A model generated the notes under the pieces. It did no database searches and was not told where the DNA came from. It was given only the letters and a program-made list of their open reading frames with translations. The position numbers and the translations under genes are program-made. A stretch of DNA of 64,000 nucleotides from Prosopocoilus inquinatus (Eukaryota; Arthropoda; Insecta; Coleoptera; Lucanidae): contig CM069877.1 of the NCBI GenBank assembly GCA_036172665.1, positions 20,795,001 to 20,859,000 of the forward strand, read 5' to 3'. Below are positions 21,474 to 32,768 of the stretch, one piece after another (the stretch's first letter is position 1; every line of letters starts with the position of its first letter).

Positions 21474-21704
21474 TGTCATTGTCCATATTCACCTGATTTG
21501 TCACCTAATGATTTCTTTTTGTTCCCAAATATCAAAAATAAAATGCGTGGTGAGCGATTTTCGTCGGCTGAAGCAGCAGTTGAAACATTCCGGACACTGG
21601 CTTCTGAGGTACCATCTTTAGAGTGGAAAACGTGCTTTAGAAATTGGTTCGAGCGTATGCAAAAGTGTATTGACGTCAAAGGTGAATACTTCGAGAAAGA
21701 ATGA
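21474..21704 (+). pseudogene. mariner transposase, 3' fragment of a second copy
   Basis: Begins inside the core at the same CPYSPDLSPN segment, repeating the DNA of 21129-21238 almost exactly. It continues with the proper mariner C-terminus (WKTCFRNWFERMQKCI, ending GEYFEKE). Here the third catalytic residue is Asp (SPNDFFLFP). The two fragments are therefore separate copies of one family, joined head to tail by about 235 bp of unrelated DNA. Confidence 0.8.
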
Positions 21705-22315
21705 TACCGTTTACCAAATTTCATATGCGTTTTTTCATACCGTTTCCAGAAACTTTTACAGCAGCCCACGTATAAGTGCGTATGTAAAAGAATTTGCAGG
21801 AGCGCTAACAAATTTAGCCCTACGTGATTTTAGGGAACGAGCAACGAATTAGATTCAGTAATACATCCATACCAACAAAAGCCTTTCCATTACACGCATA
21901 CGAATGTGTCATCTGATGGTTTTAATGAATGGACAGTGTCCAGATTTGCAGCAATAACAATTGCCACTAATGTCCGATGACAGATGTGGTCGCAGCCACC
22001 CACTATCGGAAGCGCTAATAAATGGCTCCATTACCCGCAAACGATTCGCGTTACTCTCGCCCTATTAACTTCATTTAATGGTCGGTTTGCCCGGTTTATT
22101 TTTATTTATTGAGGTTTGTCGCTTTAATTGCGCTTTTAATGGGCAGAAATTTCGTTATTCCGATTCAGTTTGGTACGAATTTAACTTTAGCTTAGTCAAG
22201 TGCCCTTTGAATAAATAATTCTTATGTAACGGCCAAACTTAAAATCTTTTTGCGTTAAATTTGCAAAAATTTCAAATTTAGAATTTTGTAGCATCGACCA
22301 CAATATGCTGTAGAG
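21705..22315. other. No recognisable feature
   Basis: Probably mariner 3' untranslated sequence at the left end, then unclassified DNA. No inverted ends or frames with recognisable motifs. Confidence 0.35.
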
Positions 22316-22644
22316 CAGGGTTTCTCAAACTTTTCTGCTTGGCGAACCATTTTAACCGAACAAATATTTTCGTGACCTTGGGTTGGGATAGATGAATAAA
22401 TTAGGAATATGAATTAAAACATCTACTAATAAATAAATCACAAAGAAAATTTATTCGATAATAATTCTTTGTTGGACATACGAATATATTTTTACCATGA
22501 ATTAAAGACCCAGCCAAATTTTAATTTTACACTTTAATTTTGCATGAATTAATTTTCGGTTGTTACGTGTTCAAACATGTTTTAGTTTTGCTAAAATTTT
22601 CGCAACCCCATATAGGGTCGAGACCTACACTTTGAGAAGCCCTG
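22316..22644. mobile_element. hAT-like MITE
   Basis: 329 bp bounded by CAGGGTTTCTCAAAC and, at the right, TTTGAGAAGCCCTG. These terminal sequences are typical of hAT elements (CAGNGGTTCTCAAA type). The interior is AT-rich and non-coding. A clear 8-bp duplication is not preserved. Confidence 0.65.
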
Positions 22645-22763
22645 CTATACCGGCTGTTTCAAATTAGGTTATTACCTAACGTTGTCGAATAACAATATTA
22701 GATTTTTTATATATATATTTTATATTTTTCTAATATTAGATGTTCTGTTTTTGTGGAAATGTA

Positions 22764-24640
22764 TACCGGCTGTTTCAAATTGGGTGTGCACTGAAGGGAT
22801 CTCCTAAACCGTAAGAGATGCACGTATGGTTAAATGGAAGAAAAGTTGTACGAATCAATGTCTAACTTGTATTCATTAACAGAATTAATAAAAATGTAAA
22901 AAAATCGATTTTCTTTTTCTCTTTGTATTTCTTTTAGTATACATAATTTTGAAATTCTGATTTAACATTCTACAGGCACTTTTTGATTCTGCTTCGAATA
23001 GGAGTAACAGAATTGAAGTCAAACGTTTCGTCTTTCCATGACCATCATCAGTTTCGATTTTTTAAATATAACTTATATCTTTTTATCTTCTGATTGTAAT
23101 GATATATCACACTTAATAGTTGATATTAATTTGAAGCTTAAGTAAATCAGATTTTGAACGAAAATTTTATTGAATACATAATTTCAAATTTTTGGTTCGT
23201 TTTCTTATCTTTTTATTATTCAAGTCGATAGCATTTTTTCTGGTGATTTCAGTGAGTATAATTTTTTTCAAGTAAAGTTAGAATATGACAAAAAAGTGAT
23301 ACAGTTTCGTCATGTTTTTCTTAATAAGTAAATTTATTCCTAACTACTTTTTTTATTTGTTAAGCATTAGCAACTAACATTCAGTTGTCGGAAGAGGAAA
23401 AATCAATAAATATTGACTAAATGATATTAGGTGGTTAACAAAAACCATAATCATAAACAGCAGTATAAACATAATAAATTACAATACAATATACAATACA
23501 ATAAATAAATTAAATAAAAATTATAGAAGAAGAACATCAGTGTGTCAAATAAATAAAGTAAATCCTCAAAATGTCCTCCACTGTTTTCAAGACACACATT
23601 TGTTCTTAATCCTATGTGTTGTCTAACATGTCGAACATGAATTCGCGAAACATTTCTGCAAGAATCTAATATTCGCTTTCTTAGTTCCTCCTTATTATTT
23701 ATTTCAATCCTAGTCACTGTTTCAATGTCCAAAATAAAAAGCCTACTTAACCATATTAAAGAAAAGTTAAAAATAGTGAAGTGTTGAGAGCCACTGAGTG
23801 CTTAAGAAATTAAAAAAATTACAATGTTATAGAAAATATCTTTCAAATTTATTACAAAAATATTCGTTTTTAGCTGCCAATGTCTTTGTAGAAGGCACAA
23901 TTCAGTAAAATGTATCTAAATATTTTTTGTATAATTAGTATTCACTTTTTCCATTAACCCAACAGTGCGAGTCAAAATTAAAAACTAAGCTTTTTCATTC
24001 CTATACCAAAGCTGAGATACTAATATAGCAAGTTATATTAGAACCACTAGATATTTGTCGGTAAAAATTCATTTTCGTAAGTGCAGTGCATTATTAAAAT
24101 AACGATACAGAAACACTTTAAATAGTTTATTATAATATGCACTATAGCTAAGAAAATGAACTAAAAATTTGAAATTATGTATTCAATAAAATTTTCATAC
24201 AAAATCTGAATTATTTAAGCTTCAAATTAATATCTACTATTAAGTGTGATATATCATTGTAATCAGGAGAAAAAATTCTATCGAATAGAATAATAAAATG
24301 ACATAAGTTGAGTTAAAAAAATTGAAACTGATGATAATAACGGAAAGACGAAACGTTTGACTTCAATTCTGTTACTCCTATTCGAAGCAGAATCAAAAAG
24401 TGCCTGTAGAAAGTTAAATCAGAATTTCAAAATTATCTATACTAAAAGAGATACAAAGAGAAAAAGAAAATCGATTTTTTTTACATTTTTATTAATATCG
24501 CAAGAAGAAATAAGAAAAAAATCATTCTCTGAATGGATACGAATTAGGCATTGATTCGTGCAACTTTTCTTCCATTTAACCGAATTGTATCTCTTACGGT
24601 TTAGGAGATCCCTTCCCCTTTCAGTTTGAAACAGCCGGTA
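22764..24640. mobile_element. Long-TIR (foldback) DNA element, copy A
   Basis: The left end TACCGGCTGTTTCAAATTGG is matched by the inverted right end, with TA on both sides (22762-22763, 24641-24642). The arms pair imperfectly for about 600 bp. Both carry AATCGATTTTC..., the hammerhead-like motif and the TATATCACACTTAATAGT segment. The unpaired centre (about 23330-23960) holds a transposase scrap on the minus strand. A second copy with insertions spans 31537-43998, and an isolated end lies at 22647. Confidence 0.75.
23530..23732 (-). pseudogene. C-terminal scrap of an insect Tc1/IS630-like transposase
   Basis: The minus-strand reading IEINNKEELRKRILDSCRNV followed by VRQHIGLRTNVCLENSGGHF is the C-terminal signature of a transposase common in insects. 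In these the last residues bind the end of a DDE-D core (pattern C-R-N...V-R-x-x...C-L-x-x-x-G-x-H-F-E). The catalytic core is missing. It indicates that the foldback element derives from an autonomous Tc1/IS630-type transposon. A more decayed version is at about 42900-43080. Confidence 0.5.
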
Positions 24641-24642
24641 TA

Positions 24643-25707
24643 GTACAAAGTTCTGAAAACAAAATTTTAAGCCTTTTATTGTCACGCTCGCTCTGAAAAG
24701 TAACGACGATCGGTTGCTTAGTTCAAAACTGACACTGTCAAAATCACGCTTGAGATAAACGTGAGAGACTTACATCCTTGAAATAGAAAAAAAATTTAAC
24801 TTGTTCTCGGTCAGACTACATGCTCTGTATGTTTAAATGTTATTTTGGAGCACCCTGTATTTTTCAGCTAATAGTGAATAGTAAGAGAGTATAAGCTACA
24901 AAAGGTGAAAAGTATAGTTTTTTTTTTATCCTTTCTTTAGTCAGTGCTTGAGAAACAAAGCACTCGGATTTTTGTAACGATAATAACATCACAAATGTAG
25001 GTACTTCGAAAAGGCAATATTTGCATATAACAACTATTTATGTTTTAAATAGTGATATTACTGTGATGATCCAACGACACCTGACCGAAACTACATGCGT
25101 GAGAGTCTGGCGGGTTAGAGTCTCGAAACTTCTGCGGACATTTGTCTGCTTCGCCCGACAGAATTTTCTGGGCGAAAAAAATCGCGTAATCAGTCGAGTT
25201 ATAAAGGGAACGCCAGAGAATGAAAGACACAGTTCGCATTAGAGTTTGCAACTAATCGTTCGGCTATCAAAATAATTAAATTAGTATTTTATTGTAACAT
25301 TTTAAATAAATTAGTTTATTAAAGTCCGGTCTTTTCAATTCTGATTAATTTTAACCGTTGATTAAATTCTTTTAGAAACAATTGTCTCTATAATTGTAAC
25401 TATGGGAATAAAGCAACGATTAAAGTTAATGAGAGATGAAAATACCGGCCCTTAAGTATATCAAATTTTAAAATAAATATAGGGAACCCTAAATTTGTAA
25501 CATTACATTTTTAACCAAACAGAAAACGTGTAGACATATTTTTCTTTGAATTAATGATTTTGCCAACTTATAGAAAAAAATTTTATTTCATTTAAATCTT
25601 TCACATTCAAAGTTCTGTTAACATTCGACGAAGTGTATTATGTATAGCAAAGAAAATAGTATATTTTCCTTCTCTAAAAATTTTCTTTTGAATTTACCAA
25701 ATTCAAT
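24643..25707. other. Unclassified DNA, possible LTR fragment at 25060-25340
   Basis: Mostly AT-rich. The patch 25060-25340 has a TTATAAAGGG box at about 25200 and a GC-richer upstream half followed by AAATTAGT-type AT-rich sequence, as in the U3-R-U5 layout of insect LTRs. No paired LTR or coding region supports this. Confidence 0.25.
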
Positions 25708-26110
25708 TCATTGTACTATTTTATAATATTTCTGTTTAGAGCTAAGAGTTGTTACAGCTATGTGATCTTGCCTTTCTGAGCATTGTTTGAAGTAAAATTT
25801 ACAGTATTTTATTTGTTTTTCTCTTTGATCTGCCCTCTTGTTTTCATTGGAAGCTACCTCTATATCGTTGCCTGTCAGATGTTGTAAGTCTTGGTCGATG
25901 TTTTCTGTCAAATGTTTTACGTCTTGGTCAATTTTTAGGTCATCTTCAGGAATCATCTTCTCACTAAAGTGAAACTTATTTCATTGAAATGAACATCAAC
26001 AGTTTCGCGTGGATTTAAACTTTTACTTGGATGATCTATTAGAGACACACTTGATTCAATTACTTTTCAAGTTCCTGGCATCCATACTCTGTACATCGAC
26101 GACCATACAC
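25708..26110 (-). pseudogene. Possible Ty1/copia pol remnant
   Basis: On the minus strand, near 26090-25960, the reading YRVWMPGT (then a stop) KVIESSVSLID resembles the copia block after the integrase (YRxWxPxxxKVxxSRDVxFxE). An open frame (25956-25708, from ATG) follows, rich in Asp, Glu and Lys, as in the spacer before the RT. No RT motif remains, so the family call is tentative. Confidence 0.35.
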
Positions 26111-27446
26111 TGTAAAAAATTTATGTAATTATACTACTTTCGTAAACGTAAAATTACTCAAATTATCTATGTAAAATTAAATAATATGTATATATACACT
26201 CTGTTGTGTATTAGTACACATGGTATGACTATTTCCAGAAGTAACTTATGTAAAGTTACCAGAACTTATGTGTTTTTACAACAGATATTTTAAATTCACA
26301 AAAATTATATGCAAGTACATTTAAATAGGGCAAATTCTATATTATGATAATCGAGACCAAATATTTTACATACACAATCTATAATAATTTTAGATTGGTA
26401 CTTGAGGAATATTATTGCGTAATATTATTTCTTGGGAAATATAAATTTTAGTAATGCTTGAAAAAACACTCTTCAAATGACACAAAACAGAAACATTTTT
26501 AATCGAAAACTGTGCTCAGAAGTGAATTTTAATGTGCGTACCACTACTTGATATGTGGATGGTTGTGGACGGGAGCTGTTTACGCGCTTGCATTACTGTT
26601 TGCAGGTTAGTAGTTATTGCAATGCAGATACACTATAAGTAAATTGTAACGGTAAGTAAAACTTGAATCATTTTCTTGTCCGTGAATACTTATCACAACA
26701 GATAAAATAGCGACATCTTACTATCGCTTTTTGACCTGACATTGTAATCAAGAACGATTTGCACAAAATTTTTCTAAAACTTATCACAACGTTTTAAATC
26801 ACTATCCTGAAGGAATTGTACATAAGAGGGTAAGTTTATTAGGTTATTACCGAGCTTCGAAAATCTGTACAAAAAATAACTATAAATCTCCAAGGAAGGA
26901 GAAATTATGGGTAAGTAATTGGTACTATCTGATATAATAATTACAAAATATTGTTGCTTAAGAATTGGGCTCACTTAGTACCGACGCTTTTCACGCCGAA
27001 TGTACTGTTCACTCCTTCCACTTTTGCGTGGCTGCGATGCTTCTAATTGTCATTGAATGGAGAGAGACGATAATGCGAGTTAGTTCAGGTTTTTTCTTCG
27101 ACGATTAAACGATTTAAGTGTATTTAATCGTCAAAACATTCGCACATCCTAGAGAGATAATTACCACATACTTTAAATATTTAATTGCAAACAATAGAAA
27201 CGCCTACAAGTCGACAGTATTGTGCTCGATGCAGTCACATGAGATAACTCCCTTCCAAATACTGCGGGCGGAGCTAGTACAGTCCGAGTACTAAATTTTC
27301 GTTCTGAGCGCGGAATAAGTGGCCCGATTTCTTTTCCTTGCTTATAATAAATATGTGGAGTGAGATTTATAAAGAATGTAAAAGAAACGTTGCCGACTTG
27401 ATAGGGAGGCCACTTTAAGTAAAAGTTGTGAAAAATGTTATGTGAA
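26111..27446. other. Unclassified DNA with a Penelope terminal-repeat scrap
   Basis: 26697-26772 repeats the GATAAAATAGCGACATCTTA module of the 18.3-kb Penelope terminal repeat, then AACGATTTGCACAAAATTTTT. The rest shows no frame or repeat that I recognise. Confidence 0.4.
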
Positions 27447-27786
27447 TACAGGATGATTCACGGAACCTGTTTGTTAAAAGTTTACGGACTTCCCCTTTCA
27501 ATTTCTATTTCATATTTTTTTTTTCAAACTTGCGGTACCTTGCTTATGACATTGCCATCTTTGTGCAATAAAAGCCATGATATTAAATCTGGGCCTGTAG
27601 TCAACTACAGTAACATGCTTTGAGATCATGTCCAGTTTTAAACTGAATTGTCTACAGGCTGGTTAAAAAGTAACTTCCATTCGAACTGATTTTAACCGTC
27701 GAAAAGTCAAATTTCTTAAATGGAATACCCAGTATATTTTTATACCAAGAGATTCAGAATTAAATATTCTTTCGAACTGTATTATT

Positions 27787-27803
27787 AATAATAATAATAA
27801 TAT
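27787..27803 (+). repeat. (TAA)n microsatellite
   Basis: About six TAA/ATA units in AT-rich DNA inside the TIR element; no attached gene. Confidence 0.6.
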
Positions 27804-29234
27804 GTTTTATTTCGGTCATATGCGAGTAGAGTGGAATAGTATATGCAAATGAAAGAAAACGTCAAAATAGCATTCCCTATACTCATCTCTTACCTCTCTT
27901 TTTCTATTCATAATTTTGTCTTTGCCTCATCATTTTTTTCACTTTTCGGTATTATTCCTGAATAATGCTATGAAAATTTATCAAGCAAAGTTTTTTTTTA
28001 ATTAATTTGCGGTTCTAAATTAAATTTCTCTTTAAAAAATGAAAAATAATATTTAAATACCTGTCTAACTGCTGTATTTGTTATTTACATATGCCGTATG
28101 TATGTGAATTCTTGGTATTATCTTTTACGCATTTATAAAAAGAAATTCACTCTTATAAAACAAACAAAATTTTTTTAAATATAATCAAATGTCTAATAAT
28201 TTTTTGAAAACTAATAAATCAATCATCAACAAATCAACATTAAAACTAATACACAAATTGTTAGTTATAATATTTGCTGTAAGTAATAACTTATTTACCT
28301 AGACACAACAAATTATATTATTAACTTCTTTAGTTGCTGATTTTTTCTCAAATACATTTAAAATTCCTGCGTTTGAATTTTCATTATATTGGTTCTCCGT
28401 ACAGATTAAATTGTTTTTTTTTTAATTTCTCTAGACGGATGATTTCAAAAATTACAATTTCTTTAGTTTTCATAGTCCACTGTTTAAAAATAGTATCAAG
28501 AAATGGAAAAAATTGATCGATAGCGAGTGAGATATATGAGATAGGTATAGGGAATGTTAATACAGGACGAAAGAACAATTGGGCCTTATGAATAAAGTTT
28601 AAGCAATTGCTTTTCCTTGAAATTTACTAGTAAATGCTTAGTATCAAAAGAATAAAATATTTAGCAATTACTTGACCTTGTAGCAATTGCTACGACACTA
28701 AGAAAACACTTATAGTAAAAGGTTTTGCTTAAAAGTTTCAAGTATTTGCTTAATGTTGTATGAATAAAAGGAGTAATTGCTTTTTCTTTTAAGCATTTGC
28801 TTGAAAAATTTTAAGGCTACTCTACCCCAGCCTTGCATTTGCTTGAAACACTTATAAATTCGTATTCATCACATTTGCACGATAATAATTTTTACTTATT
28901 AGATACAGTCAACATCACGTAACATACGTTTGTACATTTTATCAAGAATCAAATGATTTCCATTTGATTTAAAATATTTAATTTTAAAATTTTGTTCGTT
29001 GATATTAAAATGCGTTACATTCATTCAAAAAAAATTGAAGAGATAACTGTCATTCGAAGGGAGTGAAAAAGTAAATTCTGCGAAAATAATAGTCCCATCC
29101 CTTATTGCTTTTGTTTACTGCTTGTTTAGTTGTAAATGAAACGTTAAACATTTTCATATCATTATCAGTTATCTATTCTATAACTGGGCTGCAGTCAAAA
29201 AAGGGGGGTTGATAATAATACTCTTTTAAAGTTC

Positions 29235-29273
29235 AACCGAGCTTTCGGAAATTTATTTTCCTTTATCAAGGTT
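29235..29273 (-). ncRNA. Hammerhead-like motif, left Penelope arm
   Basis: Minus-strand fold: stem I AACC/GGTT, variant core TTGATAA, one extra A, stem II GGAAA/TTTCC with loop ATAAA, GAAA, palindromic AGCT as stem III, triplet CTC. It mirrors the right-arm motif at 30701-30739. Confidence 0.45.
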
Positions 29274-29289
29274 TCTACAAAACTGGGAA

Positions 29290-30393
29290 CAAATATCTTT
29301 GGTAAGTAACTTATCAAAAGAAAAATTAATATTAATAATACAATTTCTTTTTGATTCCACTTATTTCAAATTCAATAATATTTATTATAAACAAATTCTT
29401 GGAACACCTATGGGTGCTAATATATTTCCAATTACTGCTCAATATGTTATGGATGATTTATTAATTGAATGCATACCAAAGTTATCATTTGAAATTCCTT
29501 GGCTCAAAAAATATGTTGATGATATTATTTGTGTAGTTCCCCAAGAAGGTATTGATGAGATTTTAACGGTTTTTAACAAATATAATCCTAATATTCAATT
29601 TACTATTGAAAAGGAAACAGACAGGAGTGTTCCTTTCTTGGACACTAAAGTTATTCGTTCAGAAAACAATAAAATCATTACTGATTGGTACACGAAACCT
29701 ATTAGTTCTGGGCGTTATATTAACTTTCATTCTTGTCATCCATATAAAATGAAAATTAACATGATTTTAGGATTAAAAAATCGTATAGAAAAAATTTCTC
29801 ATCCTCCTTTGTTGAACAAAAATTTGCACAAATTAAAAAATATTCTCATAAAAAATAGTTATCCTTTTGCAATGCTAAATAAGTTAATTTTCAATACTCC
29901 ACAAAGAATAGAACCTATTTCTCAAATTAATAATAATTCACAAACAATTAATGTTGGTAAAGTTTTTAGATCTTTAATATTCATACCAAATCTTACATCT
30001 CAACTAATAAAAGTACTAAAAAACAAAAACATTCAGATTGCAACTAAAAATTTATTAACAATTAAGTCTCTTTTTACAAAAGTTAAAGATCCATTTAACA
30101 AATTCAAACAAATTAATTCTATTTATGAAATTCCTTGTCATGATTGTGATTCTGTTTATATTGGCTAAACATCAAGAACTCTTCATTCGAGAATTATTTC
30201 TCATAAAAGTGATATTAGACTTAGACCTAATGTTTGTGCTTTATCTGAACATGCCAATAATGAAGACCATGAGATTAATTTTGAAGATGCAAAAATTTTA
30301 GATATTGAACCAATTTTAAGTCAAAGACTCTTTATTGAAATGTGCCATATTTTTTGTAATAAAAAAAAGTATCAACAAAAGAACCGATATTGA
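29290..30393 (+). pseudogene. Penelope-like reverse transcriptase / GIY-YIG endonuclease, truncated
   Basis: No ATG opens this frame; it starts within the RT palm. Motif-B equivalent YYKQILGTPMGANIFPI, catalytic LKKYVDDIICVV (YVDD), TIEKETDRSVPFLDTKV, then the thumb and linker. The GIY-YIG domain begins IYEIPCHDCDSVYIG. A TAA at 30166-30168 interrupts it exactly where a Gln codon (CAA) would fit, followed in frame by TSRTLHSRIISHKSDIR. The phase then runs to 30393. Only this one nonsense codon breaks the retained part, so decay is modest. The N-terminal half of the ORF is gone. Confidence 0.85.
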
Positions 30394-30700
30394 GAAACTT
30401 AGTTATATTTATACTTACCTATTAAATTTTAAAACTAAAAAGAAAGACAATCAAGATGTTGGAAATCAAAATTTACATCGTATTACCTAATAATGAATAA
30501 ACAATTTTTCTATCGTGATTCAATTTTCTAAATTTCGCAATTAATTTAGCTGTCAAAAAATGTAAAATTCAAAATTTATTTTTAATGAAATTTAATATTA
30601 TGTTAACTAGTGGTTTAACCTTTTGTACTCACTAAGGAGTAAGTAATCATGTGAAATTGTTCTTAGTGTTAATTATTAATTTTAAAATTTGTTTTGTAGA

Positions 30701-30739
30701 AACCTTGATAAAGGAAATAAATTTTCCGAAAGCTCGGTT
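30701..30739 (+). ncRNA. Hammerhead-like motif, right Penelope arm (UUGANAA core)
   Basis: Stem I AACC/GGTT, core TTGATAA where CTGATGA is canonical, an extra A, stem II GGAAA/TTTCC, GAAA, AGCT palindrome, triplet CTC. The two core changes are C3 to U and G8 to A, positions that pair with each other in the active hammerhead fold. The pairing is therefore kept. Confidence 0.45.
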
Positions 30740-32132
30740 GAACTTTAAAAGAGTATTATTATCAACACCCCTTTTTTGACTGCAGCCCAGTTATAGAATA
30801 GATTCCTTAATTGATCCGTCGAGATCATATTCCGCATTATCAGTTATTATATGCAAGGCTTTCTCTTTTTATATGATTTATTACAAATAATTTTTTTTTT
30901 CATTTTCTAGCAAAAATAATTTTTGTCCAATTCGGCTTCAATATCAACTGTCTGTATCACTAGTATCCGATATTTTATTAAAAGCGAGTACCACTTTGAT
31001 AAAGAACCTAAGATATTTTAGCTCAGCAGATATGCAAGTCCGCACAAATCATCATCAATTGCTTAAACGAAGCCGGAAAGCTAGCAAATGCTTGAAATTT
31101 TTATTCATCTAATATTTCAGCAACTGCTTTTTCTTAAAGCATTTGCTTTTTCAGCTTTTGCTTTTGCTAATAAGCAAAAGCTTAAAGCAATTGCTTACTT
31201 TTTATTCATAAGGCTCATTAATTTAACCACCCTCTAGACAATTGAAACGGCTAATTTTTCTTGTATCATATATTGATCAAAATAATTTTAAAATTTCATG
31301 AGGAATTAAAAAATGTAATAAAAATGGAGTATTCTATTGAAAATAAGAGAGTTGACAGCAACTTCCGGTGTAAGCGGAAGTGCCCGAGAAGTTGGAAATA
31401 TATTTTAATAGATCATTATCGCTAACTTATAACTGCAGAATAGAAAATAGAGATTCAAAGGGGAAATTCGTAAACTTCTAACGAACGGGTTCCGCGAATC
31501 ACCCTGTATAGGTCGATTAGTTACAGATTAGACCTATACCGGTTGTTTAAAATTAAGTGCACTGAAGGGCTCTCCTAAACCGTAAGAGATACAAATTAGA
31601 TTAAATGGAATTCGATAGCATTTCTTCTCCTGATTGTAATGGTATATCACACTTGATAGTTAATATTACAGTTTAAATAATTAAGATTTTTACATAAAAA
31701 TTTTTATTTAATACATAATTTCAAATTTTTGATTCATTTTCTTATCTTTTCATTATTCTCTTTCATAGCATTTCTTCTGGTGATTTCAGTGAAGTGTAAT
31801 ACTTAATACCTTTCCTTCAAGTAAAGTTAAAATATGATAGAAGAAACTGATACAGTTTCGTCAATGAATTCTCGAGAATAGCACGTTGTTGCGGCTCTCT
31901 CATATATTTATCAGTTTCAGTGGTTTTTTTTTAAGTTTCTATTGTCGTTAATGGTGTTATGTCATACAGTGATTGATTGGCTACGTAACAGTTAGTTGTC
32001 TTAAAAAAAAAGAATGTGTTGTGGACCAGAAAAACGTATTTTGTGATGCGACTAGTGGGTACGTGAACTCTGAACTCTTAAATTATAGATATTCCTAAAT
32101 AAATCGAACATTGTTTACATTGGCTGATAATT

Positions 32133-32768
32133 ATGTCTAAAAGTTTGCGGTCGAATAGTGTAACCTTGGATGACAATACAATGCAGTCGTTAATTACTCA
32201 AATATCAACTTCTGTTACGAAGGCAATTTTAGCAGATATTGACCAAAAATTTTCGATTGTTAATGCTAAACTGACTGATTTGAATGACGCTAATTTGAGT
32301 AATGCTACTAAAATCAAAGAAACTAATTACCGGTTGGATCGTTTAGAGCAATATACCTGCCGAAATAATCTCCGTTTATTCGGCATTAAAGAAGAGCCCA
32401 AGGAAAACACGGATGTTTTAGTAATAACAGCACTTGCCAATTTAGGTGTTGATGTTTCCTTGACCGATGTTGAGAGAAGTCACAGAGTCGATAGCGTTAA
32501 AAATTCGGGGGAAAATTCACGGGTAATTATAATTAAATTTTGTTCGTACCGCAAGCGGACAGAAATTTGTAGTGTAAAAAAGAAATTAAAAGGCAGTGGA
32601 TTAGTATTGAGAGATCTTACTAACCGCCGACACAGAGCTTTACGTAATGTTATTAAAAAATACGGTGCGGCACATGTCTGGACCACCGACGGATCTATCT
32701 TTTGGAACAGCAACGGAAAAACGCGTAAGGCAAATGATGAAGATATTGATTTTTTCTTGTTAGATTGA
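32133..32768 (+). CDS. LINE ORF1 protein (L1-type RNA-binding chaperone)
   Basis: 211 aa from an ATG at 32133, intact. Residues about 15-75 are predicted coiled coil (heptad-like, trimerising in L1 ORF1p). The signature RLEQYTCRNNLRLFGI follows at about 70-85 and leads into an RRM-like domain (RSHRVDS, SRVIIIKFCSYRKRTEI). The C-terminal part is GLVLRDLTNRRHRALRN, HVWTTDGSIFW. It would bind the element's RNA in ribonucleoprotein particles. L1-type ORF1p also occurs with non-L1 RTs in insects. ORF2 begins about 410 bp downstream. The lack of any break, beside a broken ORF2, is notable. Confidence 0.75.
   Translation: MSKSLRSNSVTLDDNTMQSLITQISTSVTKAILADIDQKFSIVNAKLTDLNDANLSNATKIKETNYRLDRLEQYTCRNNLRLFGIKEEPKENTDVLVITALANLGVDVSLTDVERSHRVDSVKNSGENSRVIIIKFCSYRKRTEICSVKKKLKGSGLVLRDLTNRRHRALRNVIKKYGAAHVWTTDGSIFWNSNGKTRKANDEDIDFFLLD

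Larger units (their letters stand above)
29171..30803 (+). mobile_element. Penelope-like element flanked by 113-bp inverted repeats
   Basis: Arms 29171-29283 and 30691-30803 are inverted and nearly identical, with only a few differences. Between them lies a 5'-truncated Penelope coding region on +. Inverted pLTR fragments around a truncated body are a known Penelope configuration. Each arm holds a hammerhead-like motif, sense in the right arm and antisense in the left. Confidence 0.8.
28581..31216. mobile_element. Inner TIR element (GRGCCTTATGAATAAA ends)
   Basis: GGGCCTTATGAATAAAGTTT at 28581 and the inverted TTTATTCATAAGGCTC at 31201-31216. Both arms carry many AAGCAATTGCTT and AAGCAAATGCTT units, giving a repetitive 200-300 bp subterminal zone. 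Only a short ATT flank is shared outside, so the superfamily is unclear. Confidence 0.6.
27449..31506. mobile_element. TIR DNA element hosting nested insertions
   Basis: Ends CAGGATGATTCACGGAACC (left) and the inverted GGGTTCCGCGAATCACCCTG (right), with TA on each side. The arms match for at least 65 bp (both include AAGTTTACG and TTCCCCTTT). The interior contains another TIR element at 28581-31216 and, within that, a Penelope-like element. No transposase of its own is visible. Confidence 0.65.
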
